This document shows, one piece after another, positions 28,018 to 35,421 of a stretch of 54,679 nt of DNA. The position numbers and the translations under genes were made by a program. Where the stretch lies: the NCBI GenBank assembly GCA_016295455.1, contig JAEDLE010000006.1, positions 1-54,679 on the forward strand, read 5' to 3'. The stretch's first letter is position 1. Each line of letters begins with the position of its first letter. Below the pieces are notes generated by a model that did not search any database, was not told the origin of the DNA, and worked only from the letters and a program-made list of their open reading frames with translations. This DNA is from Bacteroidales bacterium. GTDB lineage: Bacteria > Bacteroidota > Bacteroidia > Bacteroidales > UBA932.

Positions 28018-29466
28018 ATGAACAGGAAAATATACTTGAGCGCCGCCGCACTTATGCTTGTGTCCCTGGCGGCGAAGGCACAGATAGGACAGCCATACAT
28101 CCATGACCCTTCAACCATAATGGAGTGTGACGGAAAGTATTACACCTTCGGAACAGGTGGCGGCGGACTCATCTCTGAGGACGGATGGACCTGGAAGAGC
28201 GGTGCGGTAAGACCGGGCGGCGGAGCTGCTCCGGATGCCATCAAGATAGGCGACAGATATCTCATCGCCTACAGCGCCACAGGTGGCGGACTCGGCGGCG
28301 GTCACAGCGGCAAGGTCCTCACGATGTGGAACAAGACCCTCGACCCGAACTCTCCTGATTTCAAGTACACCGAGCCTATCGAAGTTGCGGCTTCCGAATA
28401 TGACGAGGACTGCGACGCTATCGACGCTGGTCTCCTGATGGGTCCTGACGGAAGGCTCTGGCTCACCTACGGTACCTATTTCGGCTTCATCCGCCAGGTC
28501 GAGCTCGACCCTAAGACCGGTGCGAGGAAGGAAGGCAGCGAGCCTATCGACGTAGCCATCGACTGCGAGGCTACAACTATGATGTACCGCGACGGTTGGT
28601 ACTATCTCCTCGGAACCCACGGTACCTGCTGCGACGGGGTGAACTCCACCTACAACATCGTGGTCGGCCGTTCAAAGAGTCCTAACGGTCCTTTCATCGA
28701 CAACATGGGAAGGGATATGCTCAGAGGCGGCGGCAAGATGGTCGTGGCAGCCGAAGACAGGGCCATGGGAGCAGGTCACTTCGGACGCTGGATTGACAGC
28801 GAAGGTGTCGAGAAGATGTCTTTCCACTGGGAGGCTGACCTTGACCAGGGAGGAAGAAGCGTGCTCGCGATACGCCCTATCGTATGGAAGGACGGGTGGC
28901 CAGTAGCAGGCGAGATGGTTCAGGCAGGCACTTACGAGATCGAGTCTGTACGCAGGGGCTATGCTCTTGAACTTGAGGTGGACTTTCCTCGTATGAACGT
29001 TGCCAGGATGAGACGGGGCATGAACCCTGACGAGGTGATTCCTCCTATAGCGAACATGAAGCTCGAGGAGGTCATCGGCAGCTGGCCGACCGGCAACATC
29101 GACGTTCGTGCAAACGACTACATGTCACGTCCTCACCAGAAGTGGGTCCTCACTCCTTGTCCTGAACTCGGAGGCACTCTCGCAGGTCCATATTTCAAGA
29201 TCACCATTGCAGGCACCGACAGGGCTCTCGCAGCTACCGAAGGCGCCGACCTCACCACCGTTCCTGCATTCACAGGCGCTGATGAGCAGCTCTGGCGAAT
29301 CGATATGCTCACCGACGGCACCTACAGGATCATGCCTAAGGCTATCCCTGGATGCAGCTGCAAGGAAACATATGTCCTCACCTCCATCGGTGACAGTTCA
29401 GTGAGCCTCTGCAAGTTCGACTTCAGCAGCGACAACTGCAAGTGGAATCTCAAGGCCCGCAAGTAG
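28018..29466 (+). CDS. GH43-family enzyme with C-terminal ricin-type (CBM13-like) domain
   Basis: Predicted secreted arabinan/arabinoxylan-active glycosidase. The 482-aa protein has a signal peptide (1-21, ending AKAQ), a GH43 propeller (about 22-310) with likely base Asp in YIHDPST, a second Asp in DAIDAGLLMGPDG, and likely acid Glu in CEATTMMYRDGWYYL. From about residue 345 to the end there are three Q-x-W-like repeats (HQKW, DEQLW, NCKW), the signature of a beta-trefoil ricin-type sugar-binding module. Subfamily and exact substrate (alpha-L-arabinofuranosidase, arabinanase or xylosidase) cannot be fixed here. It is the second gene of a plus-strand operon and is followed by a terminator-like hairpin. 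Confidence 0.85.
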   Translation: MNRKIYLSAAALMLVSLAAKAQIGQPYIHDPSTIMECDGKYYTFGTGGGGLISEDGWTWKSGAVRPGGGAAPDAIKIGDRYLIAYSATGGGLGGGHSGKVLTMWNKTLDPNSPDFKYTEPIEVAASEYDEDCDAIDAGLLMGPDGRLWLTYGTYFGFIRQVELDPKTGARKEGSEPIDVAIDCEATTMMYRDGWYYLLGTHGTCCDGVNSTYNIVVGRSKSPNGPFIDNMGRDMLRGGGKMVVAAEDRAMGAGHFGRWIDSEGVEKMSFHWEADLDQGGRSVLAIRPIVWKDGWPVAGEMVQAGTYEIESVRRGYALELEVDFPRMNVARMRRGMNPDEVIPPIANMKLEEVIGSWPTGNIDVRANDYMSRPHQKWVLTPCPELGGTLAGPYFKITIAGTDRALAATEGADLTTVPAFTGADEQLWRIDMLTDGTYRIMPKAIPGCSCKETYVLTSIGDSSVSLCKFDFSSDNCKWNLKARK

Positions 29467-29492
29467 GCATATTCAGAGAAATTCGTATATTT

Positions 29493-29529
29493 GGGTGTCT
29501 TCCGTAACGGAGGACACCCTTTGTGTTTT
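29493..29529 (+). terminator. Terminator-like hairpin after the GH43-ricin gene
   Basis: A 12-bp stem with one G-T pair (29493-29504 and 29508-29519) and a TAA triloop is followed by TTTGTGTTTT. It ends 37 bp before the GDSL esterase gene. A TATATTTG box directly abuts the hairpin (29486-29493), but a transcript from it would start inside the stem. Confidence 0.75.
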
Positions 29530-29566
29530 CGGGTGTGATTTTGATGATTTCTTACTGTTCCCGCAT

Positions 29567-30256
29567 ATGAAGAAGATTCTTATAACTGTGGTCCTGGCAT
29601 TAATGACGTTGCAGGCCTTTGCACAGGGCGGTTTCGACCGCAGTACTTATGATTGGGGAAAGTTCGGGTATTATGAGGCTGCCAACCAGGCTCTTACCCA
29701 GGCCCCGGAGGTTGTGTTCATGGGTGATTCCATAACAGAATTCTGGTTCAGACAGCATCCGGACTTCTTCACTTCCAACAATTTTGCCGGCAGGGGCATA
29801 AGCGGGCAGTGCTCGACGCAGATGCTATGCCGTTTCCAGCGCGATGTCGTGGCCCTGAACCCGAAGGTCGTGGTCATCAACTGCGGCACGAACGACATAG
29901 CCGGCAACAACGGCAAAATCAGCCACAGCGATGTCGTGGATATTATCAAATCCATGTGCGACATTGCGAAAAGCCACGGCATTACTCCGGTGCTGACAAG
30001 CGTACTCCCCTGCAACCATTTCTTCTGGAACCCTGAGGCCAGGCCGGCCGAAGACATAATGGCCCTGAACATCCTTATCCGCGAATATGCCGACGTGCAG
30101 GGTTTGCTTTATGTGGATTACCACAGTGCCATGACCGATGCCACGGGTGCGCTTCCAAAGATCTATTCAGAAGACGGCTGCCATCCTGTCTCTGCAGGCT
30201 ATGACGTCATGGAGAAGACCGTGCTTCCGGTCATTGAAAAAGCACTCTCGCTCTGA
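29567..30256 (+). CDS. Secreted SGNH/GDSL esterase, probable acetyl esterase
   Basis: Predicted periplasmic carbohydrate O-acetylesterase. The 229-aa protein has a signal peptide (1-20, MKKILITVVL...QAFAQ) and all SGNH blocks: block I GDSIT with Ser55, block II Gly in GRGISG, block III GTND with Asn109, and block V DGCHP with Asp203 and His206. In a xylan locus, acetyl groups on xylose are the natural substrate, but this is inferred. The start at 29567 is chosen for the signal peptide; a longer frame would run through the upstream hairpin. It follows the GH43-ricin gene by 100 bp in the same direction. Confidence 0.87.
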   Translation: MKKILITVVLALMTLQAFAQGGFDRSTYDWGKFGYYEAANQALTQAPEVVFMGDSITEFWFRQHPDFFTSNNFAGRGISGQCSTQMLCRFQRDVVALNPKVVVINCGTNDIAGNNGKISHSDVVDIIKSMCDIAKSHGITPVLTSVLPCNHFFWNPEARPAEDIMALNILIREYADVQGLLYVDYHSAMTDATGALPKIYSEDGCHPVSAGYDVMEKTVLPVIEKALSL

Positions 30257-30285
30257 GGGTTGACGGTGGGCGGCGCTTGCGCTTC

Positions 30286-30388
30286 CGAGTTTGGCCGTGG
30301 CCTTGACTTTTCAGGGAAAGCCTCGATTCGGGCCGCGGCGTTGCCGGTGCTTGGAATGACACTGATTCCGGCCGAGGCCTTGCCAGTG
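30286..30388. repeat. Degenerate 38-39-bp tandem repeat in a non-coding gap
   Basis: Three imperfect copies of a GC-rich unit with the core GGCCGNGGCNTTG occur with cores at 30293, 30331 and 30370, giving periods of 38 and 39 bp. Copies two and three match at 20 of 25 positions (30325-30349 and 30364-30388). A fourth, weaker copy may lie near 30490. No protein reading of the stretch is convincing. Confidence 0.5.
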
Positions 30389-30423
30389 GCAGTGCAGACC
30401 TTCCGCGCTTCGCGCTTCATCCC

Positions 30424-30444
30424 GTCTCTCGCTGCGCGAGAGAC
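30424..30444. repeat. Perfect 9-bp hairpin with triloop
   Basis: GTCTCTCGC (30424-30432) and GCGAGAGAC (30436-30444) flank the loop TGC. No T-run follows on either strand. It lies in the 588-bp gap between the GDSL esterase and the convergent esterase operon; its role is unknown. Confidence 0.5.
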
Positions 30445-30517
30445 ACCCGCTCACAGCCGCGGGCGGCTAGGGTCTGCATCCGCCATCGCCCGGCCACGGC
30501 GTTGTGAATGTCTGATG

Positions 30518-30547
30518 TCAGGCTTTTAAGTCAATGGAAAAGCCTGA
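30518..30547. terminator. Possible bidirectional terminator hairpin
   Basis: TCAGGCTTTT (30518-30527) and AAAAGCCTGA (30538-30547) form a perfect 10-bp stem with a 10-nt loop. The T/A tracts are within the stem, as in bidirectional terminators, and it lies between two convergent operons. Confidence 0.4.
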
Positions 30548-30607
30548 ATTCGTGGCCGTTCGCCCCAATCTCGAATCCCATGCATCCTTGACGCCACATT
30601 TGGCCTC

Positions 30608-30696
30608 CCACCTGGAACGGCAATGCCTCATTCACGGTCAGTATCACAGAATGGCGTTCCAGATGGAAAGAATCAGCTTCCACCTGGAACGGCAAT
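30608..30696. repeat. Short repeat cluster: direct, inverted, direct copies
   Basis: The 17-bp unit CCACCTGGAACGGCAAT occurs exactly at 30608-30624 and 30680-30696. Between them, near 30651-30666, lies an inverted imperfect copy (GGCGTTCCAGATGG). The inverted copy can pair with either flanking copy. This resembles REP/BIME-type intergenic repeats, though no family can be named. Confidence 0.55.
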
Positions 30697-30760
30697 AGCC
30701 CACTGGCTTCCCCGAAACAATGCTATTTGTACCGGGTGGAAGCAAAAAGCACAGAAAGCA

Positions 30761-30793
30761 ATGGGAGGACAGCCAAAAAGGCCATCCTCCCAT
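30761..30793 (-). terminator. Hairpin downstream of the GH95-DUF1573-GH3-esterase operon
   Basis: ATGGGAGGA (30761-30769) and TCCTCCCAT (30785-30793) enclose an inner GCC/GGC pair and an A5 loop. It lies about 50 bp after the esterase stop codon; a T-rich but interrupted tail follows on the minus strand. Confidence 0.6.
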
Positions 30794-30844
30794 CGTGTAA
30801 GGATAAGATAGGGCTTCCTGTCGCAGGAGTCCTTTCTTCAAATT

Positions 30845-31750
30845 CTAGTCAAGATTCTTGGTTTCTACGGTCCAGCCTTCGCGCCGGGCAAGAGGACAAG
30901 GATCCCCCTTGAACATGGCTGCAGCCTCGGCGTCACCCTTGAGCTGCCAGTCAAGCCAGGCAATGGCCGGAATCGAGAACTCACCGCCATGGGGCTGTCC
31001 GTAGGTTCCGCCGTGACCTACGGGATAGTTGCAGGCAACTGCCGGAACGTGATCGATGCGGCTGAAATCATCCATACCGTTGCCATATGCAATGTCGTCA
31101 GGACCACCGAGCAGGTACATCACCGGAGTATGGATTCTCTCAAGCTGGCTCTTCTCAGGCATAGGCATACCCGGAACGGCCTGAAGCGGATTTATGAACA
31201 GACCGCTGTTGCATATCATTATGGTCCTGAGCCTTTCGTCAGCGCAGTTGGCAAGGGTCTGGAGACCGCCGCAGGACATACCTGCGGCTGCAATATTCTC
31301 CAGATCAAGTTTACCGTAATATGGGCTTTCCCTGTCGGCATTCCTGTCGAATGCCCAGTCTATGCCCTCTGTCTGCTGTTCGGCCTTGGACATAGCCCCT
31401 CTGTAAGGACTTCCGTCCTCCGGAGGCATATATCCGATGGCTATGACCATATACCCGTGCGAAGCGATTTCGCTGAGGAAATTCTTGTGTTCCCACGGAC
31501 TGTTGGTGCAGGCTCCGTTGCCCCATACCAGGACAGGGAGCGGGTTCTTCTTTCCGAAAGGCTTGAGGTCCGCCGGACGGAAAATGGTGTGGGCGTCAAG
31601 GCTCGGTTCTGTGACCATAACGGCCTTATAGGGACCGGTGCCGCCGTCTTCTACGGTACGGACTTCGGTCGCGGTTTCCGCCGGAGTCCTTCCACAGGCT
31701 ATGCAGGCCAGAAGGGCCGCAGCCGCCAATATCCTTCTAATCATAATCAT
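30845..31750 (-). CDS. Alpha/beta-hydrolase lipoprotein, probable esterase
   Basis: Predicted envelope esterase. The 301-aa protein has a lipoprotein signal (MIRRILAAAALLACIAC, Cys19 counted from ATG 31750), an alpha/beta-hydrolase core with the oxyanion region LVWGNGACTNSP, nucleophile Ser159 in GMSCG, and a late HGG segment (PVGHGGTYG) supplying the His. The ATG at 31750 overlaps the stop codon of the upstream GH3 gene (TGATG), so translation is coupled; 31744 is an alternative start. As last gene of the GH95 operon it probably removes an ester from a decorated xylan fragment; acetyl or aromatic ester is undecided. Confidence 0.8.
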   Translation of the reverse strand: MIMIRRILAAAALLACIACGRTPAETATEVRTVEDGGTGPYKAVMVTEPSLDAHTIFRPADLKPFGKKNPLPVLVWGNGACTNSPWEHKNFLSEIASHGYMVIAIGYMPPEDGSPYRGAMSKAEQQTEGIDWAFDRNADRESPYYGKLDLENIAAAGMSCGGLQTLANCADERLRTIMICNSGLFINPLQAVPGMPMPEKSQLERIHTPVMYLLGGPDDIAYGNGMDDFSRIDHVPAVACNYPVGHGGTYGQPHGGEFSIPAIAWLDWQLKGDAEAAAMFKGDPCPLARREGWTVETKNLD

Positions 31751-34362
31751 CAAAGCACTTCAAAATCAATAGCCTTCAGGTCTGCATCAGCGGATGAATT
31801 TCCGTAGAGAATCTGGTACCTGCCCTTGCGAGGAGCCACCTCATCCACAGACTCATCGTAATATGCGAACGCGTCAGCATCGAGAGAAATCTTCACCTTC
31901 CTGCTCTGTCCGGCCTTGAGGTCAACCCTCTGGAAGCCCTTGAGGGACTTGATAGGAGCGTCAGGATTGTCAAGGCTCTTCACATATATCTGAACAACCT
32001 CGGTACCCTCACGGTCGCCGGTATTCTTCACGTTGACGATGATGTCCACACCCTTGCCCGCCTGAACGGAGTTCCTGGAGAGCTTGCCTCCGTCGATGTC
32101 GAAGCTGGTGTAGCTCAGACCGTAACCGAACTGATAGAGAGGAGTGCCCTTGAAGTACCTGTAGGTCCTGTTGTCCATATTGTAGTCCAGGAAGTCAGGA
32201 AGCTGGTCTGTTGAAGCATAGAAGGTGACAGGAAGCTTTCCTGAAGGGTTGCAGTCACCGAAGATGATGTCTGCGAGAGCCTTGGCACCGCCCTGTCCGC
32301 CATACCACGCCTGGATGAGAGCGTCATACTGGTCCTCGATGGATGCGAATGCCATTGCGGAACCTGAGCAGTTCACGAGGATGACAGGCTTGCCGGTCTC
32401 GTGCATAGCCCTGACGAGCCTCTGCTGAACCTTAGGGAATTCCATATCGGCCCTGTCTCCGCCTTCGCCTTCCTGCTGGGCGGTGATACCGCCTATAACT
32501 ATGATGGCGTCGCAGTCGGCAGCCTGTGCTGCAAGACCGGAGAAGTCAGCGAGTATCCTCTCGCAGAACTGTGCGGAAAGCATGGCGAAAGGACCGTTAC
32601 CCCTGACATACTCGACAGCGATGTCATAGCTCTTGCCTGCCTCGACTTTGAGTTCCTTGTATGCAGGAATGGCATTCCTTCTTCCGAATCCGCGGGATGC
32701 GGAACCCTTGCTCTCCTCGACGGTCTTTCCGTTGACCTTGAGCCTGTAGCCGTTGTCGGAAGATATGAAATACTTGAGGGAACCGGTGAAATCAGGCTTG
32801 AGCGTACCTGAAAGCCTTACCGCCACCTCATCGGCATCGACACCCTCAGCGAAACCCCAGGCACCGAAAGTGCTGAAATTGATTGCGTCGGTGTAATATG
32901 CAGACTTGACAGGGCTGCCTGAAAGCGACCTTCCGGTGAAGAATTCAGCCTTGAGACCCTTTCCGTCATTGAAATCAGGAATATGGTTGATTGTGTTGTA
33001 GTCGTCCAGAAGGCTGCAGGCCTCTGAATAGATGACCTCCGCACCCGGAACCGCTGCCCTGATGCCGTCCACGAGGGAGCGCTTGTGCTCCTCGGTAGGG
33101 GTTCCGCCGTAGTTTCCGTTGAGCATGTCCACATTGGCCGCGTTAGGACCGAAAACGGCGATCTTCTTCACATCCTTGGAAAGAGGAAGCACGCCTTCGT
33201 TCTTGAGAAGCACCATTGACTCCTGGGCCGCCTTCACCGCAAGGGCGTCGTGTTCCTCACAGCTGATGACCTCTTCAGGTATATCGGACCAAGGAAGCCT
33301 CTCCCTAGGATCGAAGAGACCGAGCTCCATCATACCGTTGAGGAGTATGCGGAGATGCTCGTCGATTTCGGACTCCTTGATGATACCCTTCTCGACTGAG
33401 CCGTACAGGGACCTGAAGCTTCTTCCGCACTCGAGGTCGGTACCGTTGAGAACGGCATCGACGCTGGCTGAGAGCGCGTCAGGATGGGTCTCGTGCTGAC
33501 CCTTTGTGTAGAAGTTGTTGATGGCGTCGCAGTCGGTCAGGACTATGGCCTCATAGCCCCACTTGTTGCGGAGTATGTCCTGGAGGAGACGCTCGTTGGT
33601 GCAGCAAGGCACACCTTCGTACCTCTGGTATGCGCACATCACCTCACGCACGTCGGCATCCTTCACAAGCGCCTTGAATGCAGGAAGATAGGTCTCCCAG
33701 AGATCCCTCATCGAAACCCTCGCGTCGAAACTGTGGCGGAGAGGCTCCGGTCCGCTGTGCACGGCATAGTGCTTTGCGCAGGCGTGGGTCTTGTAATACT
33801 CGGGATTGTCACCCTGCATACCCCTTACGGTCTGTACTCCGAGCACGCTGGTCAGATACGGGTCCTCACCGTTGGTCTCCTGTCCCCTTCCCCACCTCGG
33901 GTCACGGAATATGTTGACGTTAGGACACCAGAATGAAAGTCCCGGGCTCTTCTCAGGATAGTAGCGGGCGTCAGGTCCCACATTGAAATCCTGTGTGGAA
34001 CGGTTCCAGTTGGCCCTGGCCTCATCGGATACGGTTGTAAACACCTCATACACAAGGTCAGCGTCAAAAGTGGCGCCGAGACCGATGTTCTGCGGATAGA
34101 CGGTGTAGCCGTCCTCCCTTACTCCATGGCAGGCCTCGCTCCACCAGTTGTATGAAGGAATGCCGAGACGGTCGATGGAAATGGTCTTGTTCATCATAAG
34201 TCCGATCTTCTCGTCAGGAGTGAGGAGGGAGAGGAGATTCTCCACCCTTTCCTCCCTTGGAAGGTCCGGATTCTGGAATGGATACTCATAACTCTGCTTC
34301 TCGGAGCAGGACTGGAGCATCGCGACGGCAGCAAGTGCCGCAATCAAAAATCTGGCTTTCAT
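31750..34362 (-). CDS. GH3 lipoprotein with PA14 insert, beta-xylosidase type
   Basis: Predicted exo-beta-xylosidase. The 870-aa protein has a lipoprotein signal (lipobox LQSC, Cys19), GH3 N-terminal barrel (about 35-340) with nucleophile Asp277 in VLTDCDA, GH3 C-terminal domain, a PA14 module inserted in it (about 469-600, starting GLKAEFFTG, with SSDNGYRLKVNGK), and a fibronectin-III-like C-terminal domain (about 750-870, with YGLSYTSF). The NWWSEACHGV segment near residue 72 is typical of GH3 xylosidases. It starts 15 bp after the DUF1573 gene and its stop overlaps the next start. PA14 inserts generally contribute to substrate recognition. Confidence 0.92.
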   Translation of the reverse strand: MKARFLIAALAAVAMLQSCSEKQSYEYPFQNPDLPREERVENLLSLLTPDEKIGLMMNKTISIDRLGIPSYNWWSEACHGVREDGYTVYPQNIGLGATFDADLVYEVFTTVSDEARANWNRSTQDFNVGPDARYYPEKSPGLSFWCPNVNIFRDPRWGRGQETNGEDPYLTSVLGVQTVRGMQGDNPEYYKTHACAKHYAVHSGPEPLRHSFDARVSMRDLWETYLPAFKALVKDADVREVMCAYQRYEGVPCCTNERLLQDILRNKWGYEAIVLTDCDAINNFYTKGQHETHPDALSASVDAVLNGTDLECGRSFRSLYGSVEKGIIKESEIDEHLRILLNGMMELGLFDPRERLPWSDIPEEVISCEEHDALAVKAAQESMVLLKNEGVLPLSKDVKKIAVFGPNAANVDMLNGNYGGTPTEEHKRSLVDGIRAAVPGAEVIYSEACSLLDDYNTINHIPDFNDGKGLKAEFFTGRSLSGSPVKSAYYTDAINFSTFGAWGFAEGVDADEVAVRLSGTLKPDFTGSLKYFISSDNGYRLKVNGKTVEESKGSASRGFGRRNAIPAYKELKVEAGKSYDIAVEYVRGNGPFAMLSAQFCERILADFSGLAAQAADCDAIIVIGGITAQQEGEGGDRADMEFPKVQQRLVRAMHETGKPVILVNCSGSAMAFASIEDQYDALIQAWYGGQGGAKALADIIFGDCNPSGKLPVTFYASTDQLPDFLDYNMDNRTYRYFKGTPLYQFGYGLSYTSFDIDGGKLSRNSVQAGKGVDIIVNVKNTGDREGTEVVQIYVKSLDNPDAPIKSLKGFQRVDLKAGQSRKVKISLDADAFAYYDESVDEVAPRKGRYQILYGNSSADADLKAIDFEVL

Positions 34363-34377
34363 AAATAAGTTGTTTAA

Positions 34378-35421
34378 TTATTGAGTTAGTTTGAATATCA
34401 ATTCCTTATATGGTCTTTTGGGATCATTCGTAAACAATTCCGCACGGAACTGCGTCTGATCGGAACTTGCCTTCACACGGATTTTTTCCCCCGGAGCCAG
34501 TATGGTTCCGTCACTGAGGCCGAGTACGGCGTCGGATATGACTTTCCTTATCTCCAACGGAGCATCCCCGGCATTCTCAAGCAGAACTGTACCTGAGTAT
34601 GTCCTTGAAAACCAGGATTTCTCCAGCGGTGCAACGGAAGGATACGTCCTCAGCACAGGCACCGGACCTTCCGCTGAAGGTTTTTCAAGGTATATGCAGT
34701 CGGCGAGTAGCGCCTTGGATGCCACTTTGCCGCCGCTCATCAGCAGCACCCTGTCATATGCAGTCCCGCATAGTCCTTCCTCGCAGGGAATACGGTATTC
34801 CAGCACCATCACCGCCTCGGAACGGGGGCCTATGCAGCCGGGGCATTCAATGCTCAACATGGAGGACGGGTCTTCGCATATGGCCTTGAGAGTCAGCACG
34901 CTGTCGGTCAGATTGGCCAATCTCACAGTTTTCCGGTCACGGGAACACGGAGCCATATACCCGAAAGAAACCTTCTCCCGCTGTGCCGCGAGTCCGGGAA
35001 GCAGGGTCACGGGGTAGGCGTCTTCCAGTCCGGCATATTCCGTCTCGACGAAGGCGGTCATTGTGAGTGTCGCAAGCCGCTCTCCCCTGTCGTCGAACAC
35101 TTCTGCGCTGCGTATGACCTCGCCTCCGTTCCCTGCAGGAAAGAAACGCATCACTATGTCGGCAGTCTTTCCGGGAGGAACCGCCTCACGCGGCCAGTCC
35201 AGTTCCAGACATCCGCAATTCACGCTGACAGAACCGATCTTCACCGCCGAGGACGAGACATTCCTGAAACTGTAGACATGCTCCACCGCCCCCTCGGCAT
35301 CACTCATCTCGCCGAAATCCCAGCCCAGGGAATTGAACTGGACCCTGGAATTCTGGGAATATGCCGACGCGGACAGCAGAGCCGTCAAGGCCAGGCCTGT
35401 CAGTATGTACTTGATTCTCAT
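34378..35421 (-). CDS. Secreted DUF1573-domain protein
   Basis: The 347-aa protein has a signal peptide (about 1-23, ending SAYSQ) and then beta-sandwich repeats of the DUF1573/ASPM-SPD-2-Hydin type. The first unit (about 28-125) carries the family pattern FNSLGWDFGEMSDAEG...FRNVSSSAVKIGSVSVNCGCLELDWP; the NCGC motif is typical. Similar weaker units follow, one with DPSSMLSIECPGC. The molecular role of the family is unknown; such domains are frequent in Bacteroidetes envelope proteins. Its ATG overlaps the GH95 stop codon by ATGA and it precedes a GH3 by 15 bp, so it is firmly part of the hydrolase operon. An assembly or scaffolding role would be a guess. Confidence 0.85.
   Translation of the reverse strand: MRIKYILTGLALTALLSASAYSQNSRVQFNSLGWDFGEMSDAEGAVEHVYSFRNVSSSAVKIGSVSVNCGCLELDWPREAVPPGKTADIVMRFFPAGNGGEVIRSAEVFDDRGERLATLTMTAFVETEYAGLEDAYPVTLLPGLAAQREKVSFGYMAPCSRDRKTVRLANLTDSVLTLKAICEDPSSMLSIECPGCIGPRSEAVMVLEYRIPCEEGLCGTAYDRVLLMSGGKVASKALLADCIYLEKPSAEGPVPVLRTYPSVAPLEKSWFSRTYSGTVLLENAGDAPLEIRKVISDAVLGLSDGTILAPGEKIRVKASSDQTQFRAELFTNDPKRPYKELIFKLTQ

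Noticed and set aside
29486..29493. TATATTTG as a promoter for the GDSL esterase
   Set aside because: The expected start site falls inside the terminator stem and no -33 element fits; read-through or an unseen promoter is more likely.
30260..30529. 89-codon plus-strand frame in the repeat-rich gap
   Set aside because: Its sequence is produced by the GC-rich tandem repeat and hairpin; no domain and no start context.
30286..30696. Possible CRISPR array from repeated units
   Set aside because: Units are degenerate, spacing is irregular, the 17-bp unit alternates in orientation, and no cas gene is present.
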